Origin: Vanilla planifolia
Lineage: Eukaryota; Streptophyta; Magnoliopsida; Asparagales; Orchidaceae
Length of the DNA: 64,000 nt
Assembly: GCA_023846275.1 (NCBI GenBank)
Contig: JAIUJO010000790.1
Location: 17,501-81,500, forward strand
Reading direction: 5' to 3'
This document shows positions 24,102-35,357 of this stretch, one piece after another. The position numbers were made by a program, and so were the translations under genes. The stretch's first letter is position 1; each line of letters begins with the position of its first letter. The notes below the pieces were generated by a model. It searched no databases and was not told the DNA's origin. It was given only the letters and a program-made list of their open reading frames with translations.

Positions 24102-26243
24102 TGAAAAGAAAACAAGTTTATGAATCCTAGTGGAGTGGGTGAATTATTGTTTTAAACTATTTTTGCTAACTTTCTTATTGTATTTATTTTTCAAAACATT
24201 ATTGTAAATATATTTTAATCTTTATAAAAAACTTTAATTTACAAATATATTAACTTATAACTTTTATAATAAAAAAATTTTAAAATAGTGCACTAAATAT
24301 TTAAGTTGTTTAATTAAAAGCTAGAACCTACATCCCTCCAATTGAGCTTGAGAAAAACTCTACTAGTAAAAGAATTACAGCTTGAGATTTTTCTATATGC
24401 ATTTCTTCCAACCTAATAACTTTCGTAGGTTCAACTTTAACGCGAGATTTTACGAGCTCAACCCTAACTCCATTTTTTACAAGATAAAATTGAACTCAAA
24501 CTTTTGTAAATACCAAGCTGCTCAACCCAAATGAAAAACAAAAATATTGTAAGAAATAAATATATAATAAAAACATACAAATAGATTTATTCTTGTTGAT
24601 GATAGGCACAAATAACTAAAAATTGTGAAGAGAATTGAGAAGATGAAAGCTATGAAGAATTAGGCTTAGCTGAAAGAATTTAGAATTTCAAGTACTTATA
24701 AAGTATAAGTGTCATCAAAACATTTTGTCACAGTTGAATATGATGTTGCCCTTCATTTAGATGTTAAATACTTTTTTACATTCATTAGTTATTTTATTAA
24801 AAATGGACAAGTATTTATAGAAAACGTTTTCTTATAGTCATTAAAAAGTCAATGAAAAGCTATTACAATAGCAACTTCCAAACTGCTTAAAAAAATCTTA
24901 AAATATTCTTCCAAAATGATTATTACAATGGTTTAACAATAGGTAGTTATTTAGACATTAGGTAGGATTCACTGGAGTCATTAGTTCAGCACATAAAACA
25001 TCTCAACAATTAGACCAAATGCTATAAAGGGAGATGAGATCTGGATAAAGCTTGATTAGATCTGAACCATTCAATCAAGTTAGATAACATTTTGATTGTT
25101 ATATTAATCAAAAAAAAAATCAGTATTAGATCTTGATCGTTGGATTAAAAGAGGAGAGATTTGGGTGAACAGATCAAGGATATATTATTTAAAAAAGCAA
25201 AAATACAAATAACAACCCAATGAAGTCCGACGTTATTATGTCTATCAGATGGATCAATTGGTAACAACAGATGAAGTAATAACCATCCTATCTTCTAATC
25301 TAATTAAGGGTTGCACTGATTAAGATCAAGTTTAAAGATAAAGGTGATCTCCATTGTGCGGTAGCAAAAATGCATGATGAGATGGGTTGAGCGATGCAAG
25401 TTTTCGATGGAAATAATTACAAGGGACATAGTCCCACATTCCAACAAAAGAAACCTATTTATCCTTTATAAGCATTTTCATAGGTAACATATAGGTTTAC
25501 TAAGGTCTGACCCAATCAATAATTATATTTTGTTCAAATGGTGCCCAGTTTGATCCAATGCCTTACTCCATCTTTTTTAAGAATTCAATGTGAACTAGGA
25601 TGTCTTGACCCAATTTTTTTCTAACTGTATTTCTTGACCCGATGCTCAAGCTTAAGCTCCTCCCAAGAGGTTTTTATTATGTCATAGCTTGAGATATGTC
25701 ATAAAATTTATTTATTCATTTATTTAAGAAGATTTTGTTAGGATTAGTTTTTTTGATGTAATCAAGACTTAATAATCAACCTAACATAGAATTTGGAAAA
25801 AAATATAAAAATATGATTTAAAAAAGGAAAGAATGATTAAAAAAATAATTATTTTACTTACATCAATGAATAGTTTAAGTATGACTTGAACCAACAAATG
25901 AATTAAGAGATTGAAAAATTTAATCTTATTCATTTGCTAAATAAAAGATATGTTTAAATACTTTAGATGCTTGAATATCATTTGAAATTGATATGAAATG
26001 TGAGTGGTTTAAAATTGAAAAATTAACATTTTGTTTCACAAAAAAATAAAATCTTATCAAAGTTGAAGAGCATGTCATTATTCCTTCAAGCTTGCTTAAG
26101 CCTCAAAGGTGATCTGAAGACCACTAATTCAACATGTTCAAAGTGCATAGCTTGTTCTTTACATGCTAACCTATTTCACACTAAAAAAAAATTAGAATAA
26201 AAGACTAAACATATAAGGCCCCAAACACATGGGTGACTCAGCA
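24102..26243 (+). mobile_element. L module d, essentially full length
   Basis: About 2.14 kb and one of the two best copies. Begins TGAAAAGAAAACAAG directly after a TATAT-like sequence and ends GGGTGACTCAGCA, followed by CATAA. The TG...CA ends and CATAT-like short direct repeats suggest an LTR-type element. No pol, gag or transposase frame is present, so it could be a solo LTR or a non-autonomous element. A snRNA-promoter-like pair (GTCCCACATT at 25431 and CTTTATAAGC at 25464) lies about 60% along. The 3' third holds CATGTCATTATTCCTTCAAG and CAAAGTGCATAGCTTGTTC. Confidence 0.85.
25431..25473 (+). promoter_or_regulatory. USE/TATA-like pair inside L module d
   Basis: GTCCCACATTC resembles the plant snRNA upstream element RTCCCACATCG. 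It is followed about 23 bases later by a TATA-like TTTATAAG, the short spacing typical of plant Pol III snRNA promoters. No snRNA, 7SL or U3 sequence was recognised downstream, so function is doubtful. An LTR promoter TATA box is an alternative reading. Confidence 0.3.
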
Positions 26244-26336
26244 CATAAGTATGACAATTTAAAAAAATTATAAAAATGGTTCATCATCTTCAAAATAACA
26301 ATCACATGACTGATTCTTTATCTTTTGTATGCATAA
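26244..26336 (+). repeat. Conserved lead-in to 5S relic
   Basis: Normal lead-in: ATGACAATTTAAAAAAATTATAAAAATGG, AACAATCACATGACTGATTC, CTTTTGTATGCAT immediately before the relic. Confidence 0.75.
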
Positions 26337-26449
26337 GTAACCACACTAGCATTACTACATTAGATCTCATTAGAACTCCAAAGTTAAAAATGCCTGGTCG
26401 AGGGTAGTAATGGGATGGGTGGCCTTATGAGAAGTCCTACATTTGCACA
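26337..26449 (+). pseudogene. 5S rRNA relic
   Basis: CCACACTAGCATTAC, then TCTCATTAGAACTCCAAAGTTAAAAATGCC, close to plant 5S through the A-box. C-box GGGATGGGTGGCC differs at one core base. End GAGAAGTCCTACATTTGCAC. Confidence 0.92.
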
Positions 26450-27544
26450 TAGTTTTTCATAATAATCCTTTTTCTAATGAATGATAATTTGTTACTAACA
26501 ACTTGATATTAAATAAATTAAATTATTTTAAATTTTACTTTATAATTTCCATTTCAATAATTAATTATTAATGGTAACTTTATTATATTATTACAAATTT
26601 CTTATAGTAATAAATATGACACATTATATGATAATATAAAATAATAGCTTTAATACTTTTTAATATTGAAAAAATAACTTATAATAATTATAATAAATTA
26701 GAATTAATTTATGTTTAAAATAATATATATATTATCTGCCTAAAACTTTTTGATATAATAATATTATATAATAGAATATTTGAAAATTAAATTATATATT
26801 TGATGACAAACATTATTTCTATTTTTTATCTATATTATATCACATAAAGGTAATACAATATATAGTTATAGTATTTATTATTTAATTATAGTATTTATTG
26901 TTAAATTAAATATTTTAATTTTAAGTATGAATAAAATAATATAGTATAAATAGTCTAAATATTCTTTAAATAATTGAAATATCTTAAAATAATAATAAAC
27001 ATGAGGTAGTTTTTATATTTGGTTATGATAAAGCTTATATGCAAATATAATATTATATTTTTTATAATTGTTTTTTATCTCAATGTCTCCCACGTTCTTT
27101 TACTCTCTTCTCTCTTTTGTTAGCTTTTTCTTATTTGCCTCATTATTGTTTATCTTCTTATATTTTTCTTGACCTCGAACTCTCCTCTTTCCTTCATTAT
27201 TTTCTCATTTCTCTCACTCTTAATGTTATTTATTTATTATAACTCTCTTATATGTTCTTTCTTTTTTTCTCTTCATTAAATTGACTCTCTTCTCTCTCTT
27301 TTACTATTTTCCAATGTAATTTCTCTTATCAATTTGTGACTTCGTCTCTCTCTCTCTCTTATAAAATAGTTATCTTTGTCTACATTATATATTTTTTAAA
27401 ACATCAATTGACAATATTTAAGAAATACATCATGCTTCATTGCTTAATATATAATATTATTGATAGATATGTATTATATTTTTATCAATTTCTTAAAAAA
27501 TTATATTTTCAATTTTTTGAAATGATAACATAATAAAGTGGATA
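26450..27544 (+). repeat. S-unit spacer 14, cut before L
   Basis: First AT body and C/T block (about 27065-27420, including a short CT dinucleotide run near 27344-27360). It is shortened after AATGATAACATAATAAAG at ~27537, joining early to L module e. Confidence 0.8.
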
Positions 27545-29330
27545 TCAAAGTAAAACTCAGTGTGTAAATCCTACAAGAGCAGGGAAAGTTATGGTTCTAA
27601 ACAATTTTTGATAATTTTATTTATTTTTATTTTTTAAAAATTTATTTTAAAACTTCCTTATTATTTTTTTAAAAAATTATTTAAAAATTTATTAATTTAT
27701 AATTTTTATTATAAAAATATAATTGAAAATCATACACGAAAATTTTTAGGTTGTTTGGTTGAAACTAGAATGAACATCTATCCAAAATTGAGTTCTAAAA
27801 AAAGTACACTAGTAAAAGAATTATAATTTAAGATTTTTTTATACTATTGAACTCTAATCTTATAGCTTTTGTGGGTCCAACTACAACTTGATCTTTTATG
27901 TGCTTAATACTAACCTGATTTTTTACAAGATCAAATAAAAAAAAGACTTCCATCATTTCTAGACTTCCCAATCAAAAAGAAAAGCAAAAATACAACTAAA
28001 AACAACTTTTTGATAAAAGCATAAATTTTTTTTATGCTTCTTAACAAATGCAAAATTAGAAATAGAGCATAAAATTATGTAGAGAATTAAGAAGAAGAAA
28101 GCATAAAAGAATTATGCTTAGCTAGAAGAATTTTGAATTCCAAGTAGTCATAAGCCATAAGTGTTGTTAGAGAAAATTTATGCTAGTAGAATTTGATGCA
28201 GCCATTTTTTGAGATGTTAAAATATTATTAATACTCATTAGTAATTTCATTCATAGTTGTTAGATATTTGTAAAAAATTGTTTGTCACAGCCTTTAGAAA
28301 GCGAGTGAAAAGTTACTACAAAAGCAGGTTCCAAATAGCATAAAAAAATCTTAAACTATCCCTCCAAAATGGCTGCTACAACGGCATAATATCAACTAGT
28401 TATTTAGCCATTTGGTTGTATTAGCCATAGCTACTCGATCTACACCAAGGAGATCTTGATCGTCAGATCAAATGTTATAAAGTTGAATGAGTTATGGATG
28501 ATTTGATCAAGCTAGGTTTGATCGAGACCATTCAATTAAGTTGGATGAGATCTGGATCATTAAATCACCATGACTTATAACATATAGGTTTATTACGGTC
28601 CAACTTGATTTATAATAACATTTATTTTGCTTTATTCTCAGTTTGATCCAATGTGTTAACCCATCTGGTTCAAGAACTTGCCTCAAACTAGAATAGGTTG
28701 ACTCGATCTGCTTTGGACTATTTTTCATGAGCTGATGCACGAGCAAAAGCTTCACCTGATTCCTTTGCATGCGAAAATAGCTTGCAATGTGGCATAAAAT
28801 TTATTGATTTATTTAATTATAATTATTTTAATAAAATTATTTCCTTGATTTAATTATGTATTAATAATTAACCTAACATAGAACTTGGTAAAAATACAAA
28901 AATATTATTTCCTAAGGAAAGAATTATTTAAAAATAAAATTATGTTAGTGAACTCAATGAATAGTTTATGTATGATTTGAACCAAGAAAAGAATAAAGAG
29001 ATTAAAAATTTGAATCTTATTAATTTGCTAAATCAAGGAATTGATTAAATAATTTAGATGCCCAAAAATGATTTAAACTTGATATAAAAGGAGAGTTCTT
29101 TAAAATCAACAAATTAACATTCCATCACATAGCAAAAGAAAACCTTATGAAAGTTGATATGCCTCAATCTTTGAACTTTACTGAACAATACAATGTACTT
29201 TGAAGACCACTAGTTCTCCCTATTCAAAGTGCATTGCTTGTTCAATACATGTAAACATATTTCATATTAAACAAAACTATTAGAATAAAAGGACAAATAT
29301 CAAAGACTTCACTCATCAAGGTAAAGAAAC
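27545..29330 (+). mobile_element. L module e
   Basis: About 1.8 kb. The 5' end is slightly shortened (CAAAGTAAAACTCAGTGTG). An internal deletion near 28560 removes the segment that carries the USE/TATA-like pair in other copies (ATCATTAAATCACC joins TTATAACATATAGG). The 3' end runs to AGAAAC then ATATAT. An 87-codon minus frame at 28507-28770 crosses this junction and is not conserved among copies, so it is not called. Confidence 0.85.
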
Positions 29331-29423
29331 ATATATTTTTGGTAATTTAAGAAATTTTAAAAATGGTTAATTATCTTTAGGACAATAATCACATAGTTAT
29401 GATTCATTACCTTTTGTATGCAT
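29331..29423 (+). repeat. Conserved lead-in to 5S relic
   Basis: Standard lead-in with GGTAATTTAAGAAATTTTAAAAATGG, ACAATAATCACATAGTTATG and CTTTTGTATGCATG. Confidence 0.75.
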
Positions 29424-29538
29424 GTGTGGCAAATCTAGTAATTTAGCATTAGTTCCTAATAGAACTCCAAAGTTAAGCATTTTTGGGTTAGAGTTATAAA
29501 GGGATGGGTGACCTCTTGAAAAGTCCTTTTATTTTACC
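29424..29538 (+). pseudogene. 5S rRNA relic with good A- and C-box
   Basis: TAGAACTCCAAAGTTAAGCAT matches the plant A-box region apart from CpG loss, and GGGATGGGTGACCTCTTG gives an exact C-box. The 5' third is diverged (GTGTGGCAAATCTAGTAATTTAG). The end TTTTACC is followed by TATTTTTTTA, a Pol III-type T run. Best candidate of the set for residual TFIIIA binding; 5S function is unlikely. Confidence 0.93.
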
Positions 29539-30856
29539 TATTTTTTTATAGCATTATTTTTTTAATTTATTATAATTGATTTAAATAATATGTTAATGTT
29601 AGAAAAATAAATTATTAAAAATTATAGATTGTAATTAGTATTTTAGTAATAAATTATTGTAAATAACTTTACAATATTTTTTTTAATTTCATACAAAAAT
29701 AAATAAGACACTTAATATAACAAAATAATTAATTTAATATAATTTAATATTAAAAAAGTAACTTATATAAATTATAATAAATTAGAATTATTTTATGCTT
29801 ATATTTTTATAATTAACGTGAATGTGATATTTTAAATATAGTTTTATTATATTATAGAATATTAAAAAATTTAAAATTATATTATTAATGTTAAATATTA
29901 TTTATATTTATTATCCATATGAAGTCATATAAAGGTAATATTTTAGAATTATTATATTGTTTTTTATTTTATTAACCTTTTTTAATTTTTAATAAGAAAT
30001 CTAAAATAATATTCAATTAGTTTTTAAATATTGATAATATCATAAAATAATAATACACCTCAACATTTCTTATAATTTATTAATATTAAATGTCATATAT
30101 GATTCATTTGTTATGTTAAATAAGTATTATTTGCTTAATTATCTAGATTTAACTTTTATTTAGTTATTTCTCAAGCTTATTTCTTTTTATCTAATTGCCT
30201 CTTACTTTCTCTCTCATCTTTCTCTATATTATTATCATTCTCTTATCTTAGATTTCAATCTTTATCTTCATATATTCTTTTTGTATCTCACTTTTATTTC
30301 TCCATCTCTATCCTTTTATTTCTCTCTTTTTTTTTACTTTCTTATTTATTCATTTTATTTTCTTTTTGCTCTTCTTTTTTCTTCATTAAATCAAGTCTCT
30401 TCTCTATTTATTACAATTTTTCTCTTTAATATGCTCCTATCAATTGATGGCTTTCCTTCTATGTTATAGACTAGGTATCTCTTTATATATTATCTCTTTT
30501 TAGCTTTTAAATTAACAATATTTATGAAATATATTGTGATACATTTTTTAATATGTAATATTTATGAAAAATATATATTTTTCCATTTATATTTATTAAG
30601 TAAATTAAGTTTTGATATTTAACAATGATCATTTATTGGAAGATAATTTTATGCATTAGTATTTATATTATAAAAATAAATAGTTTATATAATTTTTTAA
30701 TGGTTTTAGATAGATAAAATTTTGATATTATAATAAATCATTACATATATAGCAAGTTTATTTTTTTAAAAGTGCATATCGATAACTTAGAAAATTTTAG
30801 AAATGGTTCATTATCTTCATGAAAATAATCACTTAAAACTAATTTTTTATTTTCAA
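29539..30856 (+). repeat. S-unit spacer 15 (full length)
   Basis: C/T block at about 30150-30520 with a 62-codon frame (30281-30469). AT parts and lead-in ordinary, except that the TGCATG step before the relic is replaced by TTTTCAAGTG. Confidence 0.83.
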
Positions 30857-30967
30857 GTGCAACCACACAAGCACTATAACATAGATCTCATTAGAACTGA
30901 AAAGTTAAGCATGCTTGGGTGATAGTATTACCTGTATTGGTAACCTATTAAGTTCTCATAGTTGCAC
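30857..30967 (+). pseudogene. 5S rRNA relic
   Basis: GTGCAACCACACAAGCACTATAAC, TCTCATTAGAACTGAAAAGTTAAGC and ATGCTTGGGTGA are very close to plant 5S. The C-box is disrupted (CCTGTATTGGTAACC). End GTTCTCATAGTTGCAC. Confidence 0.92.
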
Positions 30968-32145
30968 TTATTTTTACATAAGATTCCTTTTTCTAATGAA
31001 CTATAATTGCTTTTAATAACAATTTACTGTTAAAAAAATAAAATTATTCAAATTGATAATCTACAATTTCTTTGTTAGTATTAATTATTAACAATAACTT
31101 TATAATTATTTTAGAAATTTTATATTATAATAAATATGGCAACTCATAAGAATTAATAAGATAATAACTTTAACATTGTTTAATATTGAGAAAATAACTT
31201 ATATCTATTATAACAAATTAGAATTCATTCATGTTTATACTAATATTCATATGTTGTGAATTATTTTTTAAATATAGAAATATTATAATATAGAATAATA
31301 AAAATCTAAAATTTAATAATTAATTATAATTTTTATTTACATTAATTATATATTATGTCATTTAATGATAATAAATTAGAATAATTATATGATTTACCAT
31401 TTCATTAAATTTATATATGTGATTAATGTATTATATTTAATGAATATTATATGTTTAATTAATAAAGTTAAACATTTTTTAAATTATTTCTCCTACTTCT
31501 TTTGCTATTTATCTAAATATCTCTCACTTTCTCTAACTTCTATCTCTTATTATCATTCCCTTGTTTGTCTCTTCCTTCTTTCTCTCCTCATTCTTTTTCG
31601 CCTCTCATTCTCTTATATTCTTCTCTATTTTCTTAATTTTCTCTCCTCAACTTATTTATTTACTCTCTCCATTTCATCTAAATTCTCCCTTTCTTTTCTC
31701 CTCAATTAAATCATGCCTCATCTCACTCTATAATTATTTTTCCCTTTGTTTTTCTTTTATGAATAAGTGACTTCTTTCTCTCTTACAAAATATTTATCTC
31801 TATCCCCATTATCTCTTTTTTAGCCAATTATTTAATAAGTTTTGAAAAATCTCTTCTATTATATAGTTCAAAAAATGTAATTTATGTTAAATAAATATTT
31901 TATTATTTAAATTTATTATGTAGTTTAGTTTTTTATTTGCAAGAGTGATAAAGTAATGGAAAAAGATCTTATATATTGATATTTAATTTTAAAAAAAATA
32001 TTGATATTAGAATATATTATGACACATATACTAATCTTAATTTTTTTAAGAGTGAATAACCTTCATAATTTTGAAACTTTTAGAAAATAACTCGTTATCT
32101 TCAACAAAATAACCAATAGCTATGGTTTTTCTCTTTTGAATGCAA
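30968..32145 (+). repeat. S-unit spacer 16
   Basis: First AT body about 100 bp short (near 31400). C/T block at about 31480-31850, overlapped by frames of 106 and 69 codons that read as Phe/Leu/Ser strings. Lead-in normal. Confidence 0.82.
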
Positions 32146-32243
32146 GTGTGACTACAACAATATTATTTGAACTCTAAAATTAAGATTGCTTGGGTGAGTA
32201 ATTTTGAATTGGGTGACCTTTTTAGAAGTCCATGTGTTGCACA
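32146..32243 (+). pseudogene. 5S rRNA relic, small internal deletion
   Basis: GTGTGACTACAACAATATTAT, then about 14 bases missing before TTGAACTCTAAAATTAAG. ATTGCTTGGGTGAG and TTGGGTGACC are clear; end TAGAAGTCCATGTGTTGCAC is close to intact. Confidence 0.9.
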
Positions 32244-33563
32244 TTTGATTTCATAGAAATCTTTTTCTAATGAATGATAATTAATTTTAATAAGATGCTA
32301 ATGTTAAAAAATTAAATTATTATAAATGATAGTTTATAATATCTATTTTTATCAATTAATTATTAATATTAATTTTATAATATTAATATCATTTTCATAT
32401 CATAATAAAAATCACTCATCATATAACATAAAAAATAATAACTTTAACATAATTTATGATTTAGCAAATTGGGTTAATTTAATTATAATAAAATAGAATT
32501 AATTTGTGATCATAATATTACATATTTTCTATAAATAGAAATTTTGATATATACTAATATTATATTATAGAATATTAAAAAATCTAAAAATTCATCAATA
32601 ATGTTAAATATTTTTCATATTAATTATCTGTATTATCTCATATAATGGTAATATATTGGAATAAATAAATAAGTTATTATTTCTTTAAAATTTTAAATTA
32701 AAATATTAGATTAATATTTAAAATTTTTTTTATGTATTTCATGTATTTGAAAAAAATAATAAACCTTAAATTGTTTATATATTTCATTATTATTAAAAAT
32801 TATTTATTATTAACTTATTATATTTAATAAGTATTATAAGTTTGATTATTAAGATTTAACTTCATTCTGATTATTTGTGTTAGCTTTTCACATTATGATA
32901 ATATCTCTCATATTCTCTCACTTCCTACTCTCTTCTATTTCAATCTTTAATTATCTCTTGATTCTTAATCTTTTAATATTTTTCTTTGCCTATCTCCCTC
33001 TTCTATCCTTTACTATCTTCTTAGTTCCATCTCTTTCACAAGCTTGTTTATACTCTTTATCTCCTTTGTGTTCTCTCTTAACTTTGTCCCTTCATTAAAT
33101 CTTATCTCATCTCTCTCTATTAATATTGTCCTTTATATTTCTTATTCACTTATATAATAATTATTTTGATCTCTATTTTTTCTTTTTGAGCTCATCAGTT
33201 AATAAGATTAATGAAATCATGAATTTTTTTATATTTTTTTATTTCATATTTTTTATAAATATATATTTTATTATTTATATTTGTTATATAATTGAATCTT
33301 TTATTTCTAAGAATAACAACATAAATAAAAAAAAACTAATATATTAATTTCTATGTTATATGTTTTATTTTTTATATTTATCACCTAACATAATTTTTTA
33401 TTTTTAAGAATAACAACATAATAAAAGGAAATCGTACATATTAATATCTTTGTTATAAAAAAATAGTTTACGTAATTCTTTATTAATTTGAAATAAATAA
33501 AGTATTTTTATTAAAATACATCATGACATATATGATAAGCATAATTTTCATAAAAGTGCATAT
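32244..33563 (+). repeat. S-unit spacer 17 with ~100-bp duplication
   Basis: C/T block at about 32870-33215. Downstream, a ~100-bp segment (AT run, then AAGAATAACAACATAA, then TATTAATTTCTATG) occurs twice in tandem, about 33252-33360 and 33361-33456. Ends GTGCATAT at the L boundary. Confidence 0.82.
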
Positions 33564-35180
33564 TGAAGTGAAAATGAGTACATGAATTAAAAGAAGTAGG
33601 TGAATCATGGTTTTAATATATTTTTGCTAACATTTTATTGTATTTATTTTGAAAAAGATTTATAGAATTGATTTTATGTTTTAAAAAATCCTTGATTTAT
33701 AAATATAATAATTTACTAACTTAACCTTAACTAGGTTTTCTATGAGCAAAGTAAGGCTTTCACACATATTGAGACACAAAACCCAAAATAAAAGCAATGA
33801 TAGTGTTAAACAAATTTCTTGAAAAATGCAAACATTTTGCTAAATTTTGTCAATGAATGTAAAAAAGGCATGATGAGCCCAAAATTAAGAAAAGAATTAT
33901 GGAAATGAAATCTTAGAAGAATTAGGTTTAGTTGTAAGATTTTTGAATTTCAAATAGTAATAAGACGTAGGCGCTACTAGAGGAAATTTATGCTAATAGA
34001 TTATGATGCAATACTTTTTTGAGATTTATAATATTGGTCAAATTCATTAGTCATTTTAGTCATAATGGTTTAGTATGCAAAGAAAATGTGTCATAGTCAT
34101 TAGAAAGTGTGTTAAAAGCTATTTTAAATGCAACTTCCAAATAGCTCAAAAAGATATGGAGATATTCTTTAAGAACGACATCTGTATCGCAATAATAATG
34201 GCAAGCTATTAAGCCATTTGGTATGATAGAGTGGAGTTGTTAGATCTTCACAGAGGGAGATCTCAACCATTCGATCAAATATTGTAAAGACATGTTAGTT
34301 CTAGACTAGGATCAGGCTAGATTTGCTTGTGAAAAATCGATTAGTCCAGATGGGATCTGGTTGTCTCAATTAATAAATAAAAAAATATGTATTAGATATG
34401 GACCACAAGATTCAAATAGGATAGAATGGGATCAATAAATTATGGATAGATTATTTCAAAAGCTAAAAGTTAAAATAGTCATTCTATGAATTTAGATGAG
34501 ATAATGACTGTCAGAAGGACCAATCAATTGTTGTAGCTGTAGCAGCAACCATTTGATCAACTTATCAAATGGATGGTTGGATTGATTAAGATCATTGTTT
34601 AAAGGTGAAGGTGATCTCTACCTAAAATATGCGATCAAATGGTTCTGATCATTGCCAATTCTAGATGAGGACTATCACAAGGGCAAAGTCACACATTACA
34701 GGAGAGGAAATTTACTTTTTCTTTATAAGCATTCACGCAATTGTTACCCCTGAATCTAATATTGGCTTGCTCCCCATTTGTGTCATCAAGAATTTAATCT
34801 CTTAGGTGGACTCATATCTTATAAGTTTGTACATGTTTGATTTATCCCATACTTGTATTTGGTTTATGTACTTCTTAATTTAATGTAATGCCTTTCCTCG
34901 TCTTATTCTTTAAAAAAATTAGATGCCAAAATATGATTTCAAATTGGCATGAAAGGACAGTGTCTTAAAATTAATAAGCTAATATTATATTTAATAGTAA
35001 AATAAAACTTTATCAAGGTAGAAGTACATGTCTTCAATCTTTTAAGCCTGTTGAACACTTCAAGGTGCTTTAAAGGCCACTAATTCACCACATTTAAAAT
35101 GTATGACTTGTGATTTTCATTTAATCCTATTTAACATTAAATGAGGCCTTTAAAATAAGAGGTCAAAAATTTAAGGCTTT
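33564..35180 (+). mobile_element. L module f
   Basis: About 1.6 kb. Starts TGAAGTGAAAATGAG after GCATAT. A deletion near 33700-33720 and another near 34910 (TTATTCTTTAAAAAAATTAG) shorten it. Retains a GTCACACATTA / CTTTATAAGC pair at 34688-34730. The 3' end (AAGGCTTTCTACTATAG) lacks the last ~40 bp and merges into a damaged lead-in. The part from ~34920 belongs to a block duplicated near 60 kb. Confidence 0.83.
34688..34730 (+). promoter_or_regulatory. USE/TATA-like pair inside L module f
   Basis: GTCACACATTA differs by one base from the GTCCCACATT seen in L module d. CTTTATAAGC follows at the same ~22-23-base spacing. Same caveat: no recognised RNA gene downstream. Confidence 0.25.
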
Positions 35181-35242
35181 CTACTATAGCATTAGATCAC
35201 AACATTTTCAGTCAATTATGATTGTTTGTCAATTTTATTCAT
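35181..35242 (+). repeat. Damaged lead-in to 5S relic
   Basis: Only TCAGTCAATTATGATTGTTTGTC remains of the standard lead-in. A short 5S-like string (TATAGCATTAGATCACA) at about 35185-35201 may be a stray fragment of a relic. Confidence 0.5.
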
Positions 35243-35357
35243 GTGGGATCACTTTAATATTATAGTATTACATCTCATTATAAATTTAAAGTTAAGCATG
35301 TTTTGGCCAAAGCAGTATTACGAATGGTGACCTTTCGAGAAGTGCTTGTGCTCTACC
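35243..35357 (+). pseudogene. 5S rRNA relic, duplicated type
   Basis: GTGGGATCAC opens it; A-box TTAAAGTTAAGCATGTTTTGGC; C-box ACGAATGGTGACC; end GAGAAGTGCTTGTGCTCTAC. The unusual TTTTGGCC and TGCTTGTGCTCTAC are shared with the relic at 60379, showing the two are sister copies. Confidence 0.9.

Noticed and set aside
28507-28770. Minus-strand frames of 87 codons (28507-28770) and 66 codons (44890-45090) inside L modules
   Set aside because: Not open in the matching part of other L copies. The first also crosses a deletion junction.
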